This document shows positions 1 to 9,047 of a DNA stretch of 64,000 nucleotides, piece by piece (the stretch's first letter is position 1; every line of letters starts with the position of its first letter). The notes beneath the pieces were generated by a model that saw nothing but the letters and a program-made list of their open reading frames with translations, was not told the DNA's origin and did not search any database. This DNA comes from Rhizobium sp. BK313. Its GTDB lineage: Bacteria > Pseudomonadota > Alphaproteobacteria > Rhizobiales > Rhizobiaceae. The translations under genes were made by a program, and so were the position numbers. The stretch lies in assembly GCF_014193655.1 (NCBI RefSeq), contig NZ_JACHZQ010000008.1, positions 62,001-126,000 of the forward strand, read 5' to 3'.

Positions 1-354
1 GCTGGAGGGTGATCAGCAAACAGGGAAAGAAGTATGCCGAAGTCTCTATACGGGCAGGGCCACCTACGGGTACGCCCTGGGCCGATCGCGGTCCTGATGA
101 GCTGGCCGGCTTCGAACCGCCAACCTTGCCCAGCCTAACAATCGCACTTGGTTCTGAGGCGACCACCTTTCAGGACGTCAGACAGCGCTCCAGGGCCGGA
201 GCTCGGATACAATCCGGCGCGAATGAAAATCTCATTTCCTGGCAAATTCTAACCTTTGATGCTCATTTCGGCTTCGCCTTAGCAAAAACATCCGTTTTAA
301 TTGATTAATTTTATAGAGAATATGGCTTATATAGATTTCGAATGGGAACCCCAC
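1..354. other. No supported gene in the left edge
   Basis: An open frame of 99 codons crosses this stretch on the + strand, but its product resembles nothing I recognise and has low-complexity, antisense-like composition. I see no RNA gene or mobile element here. AT-rich sequence at about 290-330 probably holds the promoter of the downstream operon, although I cannot place a convincing -35/-10 pair. Confidence 0.4.
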
Positions 355-942
355 ATGCCTCAGACCACGTCGAATCAGATTGCCATCGGTACAAAAGCAG
401 CGGATTTTCTCCTGCCGGATGCGGAAGGGGCACTGCATCGTCTCTCGGATTTCGAGGACGGCAAGGCCTTGTTGGTCGCTTTCATCTCCAATCGCTGTCC
501 CTTCGTGCTGCTGCTTCGCGAGCAGTTCGCGGCTTTTGCCCGGGAGTATGCGCCGAAGGGACTGCGGGTCATCGCCATCAACAGCAATGATGCCGAGGCA
601 CATCCGGAAGAATCGCTTGTCCGGATTGGCGAAGAGGTCCGCAATATCGGATACGAGTTTCCGTATTTGAAGGACGCCTCGCAGGATGTCGCCAAGGCCT
701 ATGGTGCGGCGTGCACGCCGGACTTCTTCCTGTTCGACGCTGACAGCAGGCTCGCCTATCACGGCCAGTTCGACAACGCCAGGCCGGGCAACGGCAAGCC
801 GGTGACCGGCGCGGACCTGCGGGCTGCTGTCGAGGCTGTACTGAGCGCCGGCAAGCCTGCCGAACACCAGACGCCCTCGATCGGCTGCAACATCAAATGG
901 CAGCCGGGCAACGAGCCTTCCTGGTTCTCGAAAGCTGCCTAA
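355..942 (+). CDS. Thioredoxin-family (AhpC/TSA-like) protein
   Basis: A 195-residue cytoplasmic redoxin-fold protein with no signal peptide. After the N-terminal strand (GTKAADFLLPDAEG) comes the active-site region ISNRCPFVLLLREQF. A single Cys followed by Pro occupies the place where related proteins carry NHCPFV. A second conserved motif, ACTPDFFLFD, contributes a possible resolving Cys about 70 residues later, and the GQFDNARPGN segment also fits the family. I chose ATG 355 (after GGGAAC) over ATG 322 and the TTG at 301 because homology-like sequence begins there. It precedes the flavoprotein gene by 64 bp and probably shares its operon, where it could supply or relay reducing equivalents or deal with peroxide. 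That role is inference. The family call is good; the partner is unknown. Confidence 0.8.
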   Translation: MPQTTSNQIAIGTKAADFLLPDAEGALHRLSDFEDGKALLVAFISNRCPFVLLLREQFAAFAREYAPKGLRVIAINSNDAEAHPEESLVRIGEEVRNIGYEFPYLKDASQDVAKAYGAACTPDFFLFDADSRLAYHGQFDNARPGNGKPVTGADLRAAVEAVLSAGKPAEHQTPSIGCNIKWQPGNEPSWFSKAA

Positions 943-1006
943 TCCTTCCCGGCAGCGGCTCGCCCGCCGCCTTTCGGCTCCCTAAGCAACCAGCAAGCAG
1001 TCCAAA

Positions 1007-2641
1007 ATGTCTTTGAAGCGTAAGGATTTGCCCGGCGGCGATCTCCTCAATCTGCAGGCGGATGTTCTAGTCATCGGTGGTGGTCCCTCCGGCGCGTGGG
1101 CGGCGCTTGCCGCGGCGGATACAGGCGCCCGTGTCGTATTGGCCGACAAGGGATACTTCGGCACCAGCGGCGCGACAGCACCCTCCAATACCGGCACATG
1201 GTTCGTTCCGCCAGGCGAGGATCGGCAACTGACAGTCGAGAGGCGCTGGCAACGCACTGGCGGCCTTGCGGATCAACGCTGGATGCTGCGCTGCGTCGAT
1301 CGGGCCTATGAAAACCTGCTGAAGCTGTCCGAATGGGGCTATCCTTTCCCGAGCGAGGACGATGGCAAGCTCTATATCGCCAATCTTCGTGGCCCAGACT
1401 ACATGGCCTTCATGCGCCGCCGCGTGCTCCGCGCCGGCGTGACCGTGCTCGATCATCACCCGGCACTCGAACTGCTGTCCAATGGGGAATCCGTCACGGG
1501 CGCTGCCGGCCTCGACAGGCAGCGCGGCCGCGACTGGCGCGTGGACGCCGGCGCCGTTGTGCTGGCGACCGGAGGCTGCGCTTTCGGCGAGCGCATTCTC
1601 GGAGCAACGACGCTCACCGGTGACGGCCTGCTGATGGCCGCTGAGGCGGGTGCCGGCCTCTCCGGCATGGAATTTACGGGAAAATACACGCTGGCGCCGC
1701 ACGGCTCGTCGCTGAACAAGGGGCTGCCCTTTCGCTGGGCGCGCTTCTACCGGGAGGACGGCACAGCGATCCTCGATGGCAATGGCGAGCATCTCTCAAA
1801 CGGCATCGGCGACCGTGAGAGGGATATCGTCAGCGCGATGATCGAAGCTCCGGTCTTTGCCAAGCTCGATATGGCAGAGCCTTCCTTAAAGGACTGGCTG
1901 CGCCGGGGCCAGCCGAATTGCTTTACGCCCTATGACCGCATGGGTATCGATCCCTTCAGCGATCTCTTCCGCGTCACCTTCAAGGCAGAGGGAACCGTGC
2001 GCGGTACCGGCGGCATACGCATCGCCACCTCCGACTGCGGCACCGATGTCGCCGGCCTTTATGCTGCCGGCGATGCGGCCAGCCGCGAAAACCTGACCGG
2101 CGGCGTCTCCGGCGGCGGCGGGCCGAACTCCTCCTGGGCGATCGCCAGCGGTTGGTGGTCAGGCCAGGGTGCTGCCGCCCATGCCCGACGCTACGAGACC
2201 AAGGCGTTTCGCCGCGCCTCCCGCCCGCTGGGTCAGGCCGGATTGCGGCCGGCAGCAAGCGCCAAAGCTGGCGTCGGTGCCAAAGAGATCGTCGATACGG
2301 TCCGCGCGGAAGTCATCCCGCTCGAGAAGAATTACTTCCGAGATGGCGGCCGGCTTCGGGTGAGCCGCGACCGGCTCGACAGCCTGTGGCACGACGTCCG
2401 CGACCATCTCTGCGGCGAGAGCAATGATCGCCTGCGCAGTCGCGAGGCAGCAAGCATCGTCGCGGCCGGCCGATGGTCGGTGACGGCGGCGCTCGCCCGC
2501 GAAGAAAGCCGCGGCATGCACCGCCGCATCGATATCAAAAACAGCGATCCGGCCTTTGCACGCCGTCTGGTGCTGACCGGCGTCGATGCAATCGCCATCG
2601 GCAGCGACGCCGATCAGGACCGCAAGGAGATGGCATCGTGA
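1007..2641 (+). CDS. FAD-dependent oxidoreductase (fumarate reductase/AprA-like flavoprotein)
   Basis: A 544-residue flavoprotein of the FAD_binding_2 (succinate dehydrogenase/fumarate reductase/adenylylsulfate reductase alpha) type. The N-terminal dinucleotide-binding motif is VLVIGGGPSGAWAAL, followed by the acidic strand end ARVVLADKG and the FAD-contact stretch GTSGATAPSNTG. A late GVSGGGGPNSSWA segment matches the second FAD contact. There is no signal peptide, so it is cytoplasmic. Its stop overlaps the start of the ferredoxin gene (GTGA at 2638-2641), which argues for a two-subunit flavoprotein/iron-sulfur enzyme. Just downstream lies a sulfonate/nitrate-type ABC importer. Known relatives act on succinate/fumarate or APS, but the context here suggests an imported organosulfur or similar anion. 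The substrate is inference. Confidence 0.8.
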   Translation: MSLKRKDLPGGDLLNLQADVLVIGGGPSGAWAALAAADTGARVVLADKGYFGTSGATAPSNTGTWFVPPGEDRQLTVERRWQRTGGLADQRWMLRCVDRAYENLLKLSEWGYPFPSEDDGKLYIANLRGPDYMAFMRRRVLRAGVTVLDHHPALELLSNGESVTGAAGLDRQRGRDWRVDAGAVVLATGGCAFGERILGATTLTGDGLLMAAEAGAGLSGMEFTGKYTLAPHGSSLNKGLPFRWARFYREDGTAILDGNGEHLSNGIGDRERDIVSAMIEAPVFAKLDMAEPSLKDWLRRGQPNCFTPYDRMGIDPFSDLFRVTFKAEGTVRGTGGIRIATSDCGTDVAGLYAAGDAASRENLTGGVSGGGGPNSSWAIASGWWSGQGAAAHARRYETKAFRRASRPLGQAGLRPAASAKAGVGAKEIVDTVRAEVIPLEKNYFRDGGRLRVSRDRLDSLWHDVRDHLCGESNDRLRSREAASIVAAGRWSVTAALAREESRGMHRRIDIKNSDPAFARRLVLTGVDAIAIGSDADQDRKEMAS

Positions 2642-2964
2642 TCGAGATCGTATCCGAAACGCGCTGCATAGAATGCGATATCTGCGTCAAGGTCTGCCCG
2701 GCCAATGTCTTCGATGCCACCGAAGCGGTGCCCGTCATTGCCCGGCAGGACGACTGCCAGACCTGCTATCTCTGCGAAATCTACTGCCCGACCGACGCTC
2801 TCTATGTCGCCGAACACGCCGACGGTCCGACCGGAATTCGCGAGTCTGAAGTCGAGGAGCGTGGCCTTTTCGGCATCTATGCCCGTGAACTTGGCTGGAA
2901 ACGCGGAAAGCCCGGCGGCTCAGAATATGACCCGACGCATCGCATCCGCGTCGCCCAAGTCTAG
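2638..2964 (+). CDS. 2[4Fe-4S] ferredoxin-type subunit
   Basis: A 108-residue iron-sulfur protein. The GTG start at 2638 overlaps the stop of the flavoprotein gene by four bases, a sign of translational coupling. Two complete CxxCxxCxxxCP motifs are visible, CIECDICVKVCP near residue 9 and CQTCYLCEIYCP near residue 41, enough for two cubane clusters. The C-terminal half (ESEVEERGLFGIYARELGW onward) carries no cysteines and may form the contact with the flavoprotein. The likely role is electron transfer between a donor and the FAD of the upstream subunit. The frame stays open upstream to 2473, but that part is antisense-like, and the overlap decides the start. Subunit pairing is inferred from overlap and order. 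Confidence 0.85.
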   Translation: MIEIVSETRCIECDICVKVCPANVFDATEAVPVIARQDDCQTCYLCEIYCPTDALYVAEHADGPTGIRESEVEERGLFGIYARELGWKRGKPGGSEYDPTHRIRVAQV

Positions 2965-2979
2965 AAAGGACCGACAGCC

Positions 2980-3813
2980 ATGGACCGCATCATCGTTTCC
3001 GATGTCAGCAAGACCTTTCAGCTGAAAGCCGGCCAGCGCGTCACGATCGACGGCCGGCCCTCCGATCACGTCACAGTTCTCGACGGCATCGATCTGGCGA
3101 TCCGCCAGGGTGAATTCGTCACCCTCGTCGGCCCAAGCGGCAGCGGCAAATCTGTTCTGCTCGACATCATCGGCGGCCTCAGCCAGCCGAGTGATGGTGT
3201 CGTTCGTCTCGACGGCAACGTCATCGTCAAGCCGGATCCGAAGACTGGATACGTCTTCCAGCAGTATGCCTTGTTTCCCTGGCGCACAGCGCTTGCCAAC
3301 ATCGAATATGCGCTCGAAGTCCGCCGCGTTGCCAAAGCCGAACGCACCGAACGCGCACGGCATTTCCTAGCCCTCTTCGGTCTGTCCGACTTCGCCGATC
3401 GCTATCCCAATCAGCTTTCCGGCGGCATGCAGCAACGCGTGGCAATCGCCCGCGCGCTTGCGACAGAGCCGCAGGTGCTGTTGATGGATGAGCCCTTCGC
3501 CGCCCTCGACGCCCAGACCCGCGACACCCTGCAGAGCGAACTTCTGAAAATCTGGGAGAAGATCAACACGACCGTGGTCTTCGTTACCCATTCCATCGAC
3601 GAGGCGATCTATCTCGCCGACCGCATCGTCGTGATGACGGCGCGGCCCGGTCGGGTGAAGCAGATCATCGACGTCGATCTGCCGCGCCCGCGTGATGGCG
3701 ATATCCGCGCCTCCGACGCGTTCAACGCCTACCGTGCCGAGGTTTGGGAAGCCTTGCGTGACGAGGTCGACAAAGCGCAACGCGAAAGCGGCCTTGCCGC
3801 CTTCGCCCATTGA
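2980..3813 (+). CDS. ABC importer ATP-binding protein, NitT/TauT (SsuB/TauB) family
   Basis: A 277-residue ATPase. Walker A is GPSGSGKSV near residue 54, the Q-loop region reads FQQYALFPWRTAL, the signature is LSGGMQQRVAIARAL, and Walker B is VLLMDEPFAALD followed by the switch His in VTHSIDEA. The PWRTAL after the Q-loop is typical of the nitrate/taurine/aliphatic-sulfonate subfamily. It lies 15 bp after the ferredoxin gene and 17 bp before the permease, so it belongs to the same operon. It powers uptake through the following permease and binding protein. Family assignment is secure; the actual substrate is not shown by the sequence. Confidence 0.92.
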   Translation: MDRIIVSDVSKTFQLKAGQRVTIDGRPSDHVTVLDGIDLAIRQGEFVTLVGPSGSGKSVLLDIIGGLSQPSDGVVRLDGNVIVKPDPKTGYVFQQYALFPWRTALANIEYALEVRRVAKAERTERARHFLALFGLSDFADRYPNQLSGGMQQRVAIARALATEPQVLLMDEPFAALDAQTRDTLQSELLKIWEKINTTVVFVTHSIDEAIYLADRIVVMTARPGRVKQIIDVDLPRPRDGDIRASDAFNAYRAEVWEALRDEVDKAQRESGLAAFAH

Positions 3814-3830
3814 GTCCGGGAGTAACGAAC

Positions 3831-4700
3831 ATGGCTTATGTCAGCGACAAGACGGGTTTTGCCGGCAATCTGCGGTCGCTCCGCGACGGCTCTGCTGATC
3901 GCGCAACGCCACAGAAAGCGCGGAAGCCGCGGCAGGTCCCCGGCTATCTCTATGGGCTGCCGCTGCTGATCGCATTCTTCGCCCTCTGGGAGATCGCGCC
4001 GCGCGCCGGTTGGTTGAACCGGATTTTCTTCCCGCCGCTCAGCGAGGTCTGCGTGGCCTGGTGGGCGATGGTTCTCGACGGCACGCTGATCGACAACATC
4101 GGCATCAGCCTGGAGCGGGCCGCCGGAGGCTTTGGACTCGCAGTCGTCGTCGCCATCCCGCTCGGATTCCTGATGGGTCGCTATCCAATCTTCGAGAAGG
4201 TGTCGGATCTGCTCGTCCAGACGCTGCGCAATACATCGCAGTTCGCGCTGCTGCCTGTCTTCATCCTTTTGCTCGGGATCGGCGAAGCGTCGAAGATCGC
4301 AGTCACCTTCTACTCCTCGATCTTCTTTCTGCTGGTCAATACCATTGCCGGCGTCAAGTCGGTCGATCCGCTGCTGATCAAGGCGGCTCGGTCGATGGGC
4401 ACGTCGGACCTCAATCTGTTCCGCAAGGTGATCCTACCCGCGAGCATCCCCTCGATCGTCTCGGGGATGAAGCTTGCGGTCAAATCCTCGATCTTCGCCG
4501 TCATCGGCGCTGAGATGCTCGCGGCCAAATCAGGCCTCGGTTTCCTCATCCAGCAATCGCAACTGATGATGCAGACCGCCGACATGTATGCCGGCATTCT
4601 GACGATGACGGCGATCGGGCTTCTCGTGAACTATCTCCTGGTCTGGTTCGAGCGCTGGGCAACCGCGTGGAAGAGCCACTCCGATCATTCCGACTTCTGA
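3831..4700 (+). CDS. ABC importer permease, NitT/TauT (SsuC/TauC) family
   Basis: A 289-residue inner-membrane permease. It has a charged N-terminal tail of about 40 residues, then a first membrane segment (LLIAFFALWEIAPRAGW) and about five more. The cytoplasmic EAA-like coupling loop is AARSMGTSDLNLFRKVILP followed by ASIPSIVSGMKLA. ATG 3831 is used because GGGAGT lies upstream; a TTG at 3810 overlapping the previous stop is also open. It forms the channel for the ATPase at 2980 and the binding protein at 4717. Confidence 0.9.
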   Translation: MAYVSDKTGFAGNLRSLRDGSADRATPQKARKPRQVPGYLYGLPLLIAFFALWEIAPRAGWLNRIFFPPLSEVCVAWWAMVLDGTLIDNIGISLERAAGGFGLAVVVAIPLGFLMGRYPIFEKVSDLLVQTLRNTSQFALLPVFILLLGIGEASKIAVTFYSSIFFLLVNTIAGVKSVDPLLIKAARSMGTSDLNLFRKVILPASIPSIVSGMKLAVKSSIFAVIGAEMLAAKSGLGFLIQQSQLMMQTADMYAGILTMTAIGLLVNYLLVWFERWATAWKSHSDHSDF

Positions 4701-4716
4701 TTTCAGGAACCACAAT

Positions 4717-5733
4717 ATGGCTATTTCTCTCAACCGACGCACATTCCTCCAGGCCGCCGCCGCCGCGCCCGTCGCGCTCTCGATGTCGAGCCGCGCCGTC
4801 ATGGCCGAGGACAAGCCCTCACTGATCAGGATCGGCAGCACGGCGCCCGGCCATCTCAAATTCATCCTGGCGCGCCATAGCGGTGCTTTCGACCAGGAAT
4901 TCGCGAAAGACGGCATCAAGGTAGAGCTCGTCGTGTTCACCAACGGTGGCTCGGAGGCGACGACGGCTCTTGCGACGGGCGCGATCGAGGTCACCTACAC
5001 CGGCAACAATCCGGCGCTGCGGGTCGCCGCCGCAGGTGCCGACGTCAAGGCTGTTGGCCTTTCCAGCTTCACCAAAGCGGATGGTTCGGCGATCATCGTT
5101 CGTGCTGATGCGCCATTCAAAACAGTCGCCGATCTCAAGGGCAAGAAGGTTGCCTATCTCTTCGGCACCGTGCGCCATTCGATCTTCAGCAAGGCGCTTC
5201 ATGCCGTCGGACTGACGACCAACGACGTGGATTCCCTCAATCTCGCCTTTGATGCCTCCGGACCGGCACTGGTGCGTGGAGACGTCGATGCGATCGTCGA
5301 GACCGAGGATGTGGGGGCGAAGCTTGTCGAGGCCGGACAGGCGCGCGTTCTGCTCGACGCCAACGATCATCCGGAATGGTCGGCACCCTATATCATCTCG
5401 GTCAATGGCGAGTTCGCCCGCAAGTATCCCGATATCCTGACCCGACTACTGAAAGTCGACATAGAGCTTGCCCGCTGGGCCGACGCCCATCCTGACGAGA
5501 CGATCAAGATCTTCTCCGAGGAAACCAAGTCCTTAGAAAAGGCCGTGCGCAAGACCTACGCCGACGGCCATTTCTACCAGGATCCGCGCATCACGGATGC
5601 GGCCATCCAGTCGCTGAAGGGAGAAGAGGCCTTCATGTCCGAGGCGAAGCTGCTGAAGGGCACGGTCAAATATGACAACTGGATCGACCAGAGCTATCTC
5701 GACAAGGCCTATAAGCTGGTGGATGGAGCCTAA
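4717..5733 (+). CDS. ABC importer substrate-binding protein, SsuA/TauA-NMT1-like
   Basis: A 338-residue periplasmic binding protein. The N-terminus carries a Tat-like NRRTFLQAAAAAP stretch and a cleavage region near SRAVMAED. The mature part follows the aliphatic-sulfonate/nitrate binding pattern: IRIGSTAPGHLKFIL at the start, VVFTNGGSEATTALATGAIE in lobe 1, and DLKGKKVAYLFGTVRH where the hinge begins. It is the last gene of the + strand operon and ends convergently with the M81 gene (137 bp between stops). It probably presents a sulfonate-like or other small anion to the permease; that specificity rests on family knowledge only. Confidence 0.88.
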   Translation: MAISLNRRTFLQAAAAAPVALSMSSRAVMAEDKPSLIRIGSTAPGHLKFILARHSGAFDQEFAKDGIKVELVVFTNGGSEATTALATGAIEVTYTGNNPALRVAAAGADVKAVGLSSFTKADGSAIIVRADAPFKTVADLKGKKVAYLFGTVRHSIFSKALHAVGLTTNDVDSLNLAFDASGPALVRGDVDAIVETEDVGAKLVEAGQARVLLDANDHPEWSAPYIISVNGEFARKYPDILTRLLKVDIELARWADAHPDETIKIFSEETKSLEKAVRKTYADGHFYQDPRITDAAIQSLKGEEAFMSEAKLLKGTVKYDNWIDQSYLDKAYKLVDGA

Positions 5734-5870
5734 CTCCCCCGTCGACGGCGTTTGCACCCGCGTTCGGCCAAATGCCGGTCGTCTCTTGGGCCCGGTGGTC
5801 CCGCCCGTTGCATTCGACTGCCCCGGTTGTCAGTGTCTACGACGTCGGAGCAGTCACCCTGGCCGCTTTC

Positions 5871-7352
5871 TTACCGGAAATCAACGTCGACATCGAACGG
5901 CCAAATTGGCCGGCTGAGGTGACGATAGGGACCGAGCTGAGTAACGTCTGGATGGGTGACGCCCACACCGTTGATGGGCAGAAAGCGCCTCACGCGCTCT
6001 TCAAGCGCCTGGCGAATGTGAAGACCCAGTCCCTTGAAAACGATCGCCTGCATATCGCGCACATCGAAGCCAAGATTTTTGAAGATGTCGATGTTCTCGG
6101 TGACCATCTTGCGCTCCGTCAGGACGACAAGGATGCCGCCGACATCGAGAACTGAAATCATTCCGGCGTCGAAAGTCTTTCCCGACCACTGATCGATCGC
6201 CATCGGTCCCTCGTGGAAACGTCGCACCGTTCCAGTCACCGTTAAGGACGGGCCGTGAAGGTCATCCGCCTTACCGCCGATCGCGATAGTCAGCGTGCTC
6301 CCCGCGCCCGCCGCAACGCACGCCGCAACAGCCTCGGGGTCGCAGATCGTAGAAACGCCACCATGGGTTATACCGCCTTCGATCATGGCTTTGAGGATCA
6401 GGACGCTGTCACATGAGCCGCCGCCGGCCGGATCGTCCGCTTCGTCAACGAGACCGATCGGTTCGCCCGCGCTTTTGGCAAGCGCAACCGCGGCATCCGG
6501 CTCCGTCAACTCGACGATGAATTCGTGACGTTTCCGCCAGGCGGCTTGCGCAACCTGATCCGCCAGCCGCTCGGCAAGCGCCATGTCACCGTCGGTCGTA
6601 CAGACGATGCCGAAACCCGCCTGCTCCTGGTCCGACCCGTAAAAACCGCCATGAATGGAGATATCGATGACATCAGGCAGTTTCTCAAGCTCGGCGCGCA
6701 ATTCATGCAAATCATGCATCGGCCCCTCGTCGGTCGCCATGTTGATCGCCGGCAGAAGCATAGGCGCCTTCCGCCGTGCGGAAACCGGCTTCAGTCCGTC
6801 TTCCTTCATCCGCAACAGCAACTCGGCCGCTTCCAGGCCACGCTCATGGCCGTCGCGATGAGGCTCTTCGTTATAGGCAAGCGTAAAGCTCGCAGCGGAA
6901 AGCAGCAGATCGGTGGTATCGGAATGCGGATCCAGAACAACGGCGATCGGGAGATCCGGGCCAACTACGGCGCGGATGGCGGCAACCAAATCACCCTCCG
7001 GATCGGGGAAGCCGGCCGCCTCTTCGACAAACATCGCCCCGTGCAGGCTAAGCAGGATACCGTCCCAGCTTTCCTTGGCCGCATCATCAAGCAATATCGA
7101 GCGCACCCAGCGATAAAATTCGCCATCAACTGGTCCGGAAGGAAAGGCTGAAGCGCTGATGCTACCGACGACGGCATGCTTCCTCGCCTCCAAGACGTTT
7201 ATGAAGCCGCCAACCACCGATGTGCGTGAGCGATGCTCGACCAGAACTTCTTCCCCAACCAGGAGGTTCAGTTCCTCAAAACGCGCACGGTCGGTCCTGA
7301 CAGTTGCAAAGCAATTACTCTCGTGAGTGAATTCACCGATGAGAAAGCGCAT
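5871..7352 (-). CDS. M81-family metallopeptidase (MlrC-like)
   Basis: A 493-residue protein of the M81/MlrC family, named after a microcystin-degradation protein; many members have unknown substrates. Conserved blocks are visible: GEFTHESNCFA at the N-terminus, LLSLHGAMFVEE near 105, LDPHSDTT near 140, the DISIHGGFYGSD block near 230, and LVDEADDPAGGGSCDS near 300, which supply likely His/Asp/Glu metal ligands. There is no signal peptide, so it is cytoplasmic. It is the last gene of the long - strand operon, four bases after the stop of the permease gene. It probably hydrolyses the compound imported by the neighbouring transporter; that is inference from position. Confidence 0.87.
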   Translation of the reverse strand: MRFLIGEFTHESNCFATVRTDRARFEELNLLVGEEVLVEHRSRTSVVGGFINVLEARKHAVVGSISASAFPSGPVDGEFYRWVRSILLDDAAKESWDGILLSLHGAMFVEEAAGFPDPEGDLVAAIRAVVGPDLPIAVVLDPHSDTTDLLLSAASFTLAYNEEPHRDGHERGLEAAELLLRMKEDGLKPVSARRKAPMLLPAINMATDEGPMHDLHELRAELEKLPDVIDISIHGGFYGSDQEQAGFGIVCTTDGDMALAERLADQVAQAAWRKRHEFIVELTEPDAAVALAKSAGEPIGLVDEADDPAGGGSCDSVLILKAMIEGGITHGGVSTICDPEAVAACVAAGAGSTLTIAIGGKADDLHGPSLTVTGTVRRFHEGPMAIDQWSGKTFDAGMISVLDVGGILVVLTERKMVTENIDIFKNLGFDVRDMQAIVFKGLGLHIRQALEERVRRFLPINGVGVTHPDVTQLGPYRHLSRPIWPFDVDVDFR

Positions 7353-7356
7353 GAAG

Positions 7357-8163
7357 TTACTCCTTGATGCCGACCAGGCGGTCGAAGCCGACGATGCGAT
7401 CGAAAATCACGATCACCAGCAGGGTCGAAAAAATAAAGATCGCGGACACCGCCCCAATCATCGGATTGAGCTGATAGCGGATGTAGCCGAAGAGTTTCAG
7501 CGGCAGCGTCTGGGCGTTGACCCCGCCGATGAAGGCCGCAAAGGTCACGTCGTTGAAGGAAAACAGGAAGGACAGAAGGGCTGCGCCGGCAACAGCGCCG
7601 CGCACTTGCGGAAGGATGATAAGGCCAAACGTCCGCCATGGCCCTGCCCCGAGGCTTGCAGCCGCCTCGTTGATACTCTTGTCGAGCCCTGCAAGCGCTG
7701 CCGCCACCGTGCTGATCACCAATGGGACAACGATCAACAGGTGGGCGATGATCAATCCGGTCAGCGAACCGAGCAGATTGAAGTTCGACAAAAACAGCAG
7801 CAGGGCGAGCGCAATGACGATGACCGGAAAGATCAGCGGCGACAGCATGATGGCCGTCAAGATCTGCTGCCCCATACGAGCTTTCATGCGCGACAGACCA
7901 TAGGCCGACAGAACGCCGACGACCGTGCCCGCAACCGTCACGATAACGGCAATGCGCAGGCTGAGGTCCAGCCCGGACATGAAGGCGTCGTCGGAGAAGA
8001 AGCGCTTGAACCATTGCAGGGAAAAACCGGGGGGCGGAAAGGCGAGGAAAGGCGAGGACGAGAAGCCGATCAGGGTCGCGATCGCCAGCGGCGCCAGAAT
8101 GAAGGAAAGCACCAGCAGGAACAGGACCACCACCACGGGATTGCGATGCAGGGCGTTGATCAT
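7357..8163 (-). CDS. ABC importer permease, PotC type (second Pot-like importer)
   Basis: A 268-residue inner-membrane permease of the spermidine/putrescine/iron-type MetI family, with about six hydrophobic segments beginning VVVLFLLVLSFILAPLAIA. The coupling loop is AAASLGAGPWRTFGLIILP, near residue 165. Its ATG overlaps the stop of the preceding permease (ATGA, 8160-8163). It pairs with the gene at 8160 to form the heterodimeric channel. The SFSS-PPxGFSLQWF pattern in the first periplasmic loop is typical of PotC-like subunits. Confidence 0.9.
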   Translation of the reverse strand: MINALHRNPVVVVLFLLVLSFILAPLAIATLIGFSSSPFLAFPPPGFSLQWFKRFFSDDAFMSGLDLSLRIAVIVTVAGTVVGVLSAYGLSRMKARMGQQILTAIMLSPLIFPVIVIALALLLFLSNFNLLGSLTGLIIAHLLIVVPLVISTVAAALAGLDKSINEAAASLGAGPWRTFGLIILPQVRGAVAGAALLSFLFSFNDVTFAAFIGGVNAQTLPLKLFGYIRYQLNPMIGAVSAIFIFSTLLVIVIFDRIVGFDRLVGIKE

Positions 8164-9047
8164 TGCGTGCCTCCCCGCGACCGCGCCATGCCGCTGAGCC
8201 GCATCGACAGGAAAAGCAAGAGCACAACGACGATGAAGGCAACGAACGACATGGCCGCCGCCATCGCCCAGTCATGGGTGTCGTTGACCGCCTGCCAGAT
8301 CAACAGCGGCACAATCAGCACGGAATCTCCGCCGATGAACAGCGCGAAGGCGAAACCCGACAGGACGATCGAGACGACCACGAAAGCCGCCGACATCGCG
8401 CCCGGATACGTCAACGGCAGGACCACGAGGAAGAAGGTCTTCCACGGTCCGGCGCCCAGACTGACCGATGCTTCCTCCAGATCTTTGCGCACCTGGGCAA
8501 GCGACGCGATCAGGGGAATGAGCGCATAGGGTATCGAAACGTGAACCAGCGCTATGATCAGACCGGGCTCGGCATAGAGCAGCTTGATCGGACTGCCGGT
8601 CAGCGAATGCAGCAATTTGACGACGAAGCTCTGCGGTCCAAGTAACAGCATCCAGGCAAAGACAAGCACGATGAAGTTGGTGAGCAACGGCGACAGGACG
8701 AGGCCGATGATCAGTCCCTTCCCGACGAAATGCCCACGCACGAGAACGTAGGCAACGGGATAGCTCAAGATCAAAGTGACGATGGTCACGACGACTGAAA
8801 GTCGGATCGTCAGCCAGAGCTTACTGAGATAGAACGAATCCGTCAGGAAACGAATGTAATTGTCGAGCGTGAAGCCCGGCGTCAGCACGCTGCCCAATTC
8901 ATGCGGATAGAAGGAGATTTCGAGCAGTTTCAGCGCCGGCAGCACGAAGAAGACGACCATCAGGGCAAGACCCGGCAGCAGCGCCAACCATCCGGACGTA
9001 TCGTGCCAGCGGACATTCTTGCCCGGCATGCCGACCGATGCCGTCAT
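8160..9047 (-). CDS. ABC importer permease, PotB type (second Pot-like importer)
   Basis: A 295-residue inner-membrane permease with about six membrane segments; the first is WLALLPGLALMVVFFVLPAL. The coupling loop is EEASVSLGAGPWKTFFLVV followed by LPLTYPG. The start overlaps the stop of the ATPase gene by ATGA (9044-9047), and its stop overlaps the next permease. This is one half of a PotB/PotC-type channel. The long loop with SFYPHELGSVLTPGFTLDN after the first segment is typical of the family. Confidence 0.9.
   Translation of the reverse strand: MTASVGMPGKNVRWHDTSGWLALLPGLALMVVFFVLPALKLLEISFYPHELGSVLTPGFTLDNYIRFLTDSFYLSKLWLTIRLSVVVTIVTLILSYPVAYVLVRGHFVGKGLIIGLVLSPLLTNFIVLVFAWMLLLGPQSFVVKLLHSLTGSPIKLLYAEPGLIIALVHVSIPYALIPLIASLAQVRKDLEEASVSLGAGPWKTFFLVVLPLTYPGAMSAAFVVVSIVLSGFAFALFIGGDSVLIVPLLIWQAVNDTHDWAMAAAMSFVAFIVVVLLLFLSMRLSGMARSRGGTQ

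Noticed and set aside
232..867. 211-codon - strand frame opposite the thioredoxin-like gene
   Set aside because: The + strand product has family motifs; this one does not.
7327..8529. 400-codon + strand frame opposite the permeases
   Set aside because: Composition is that of an antisense shadow (Arg, Asp, Gln, His-rich), while the - strand encodes well-formed permeases.
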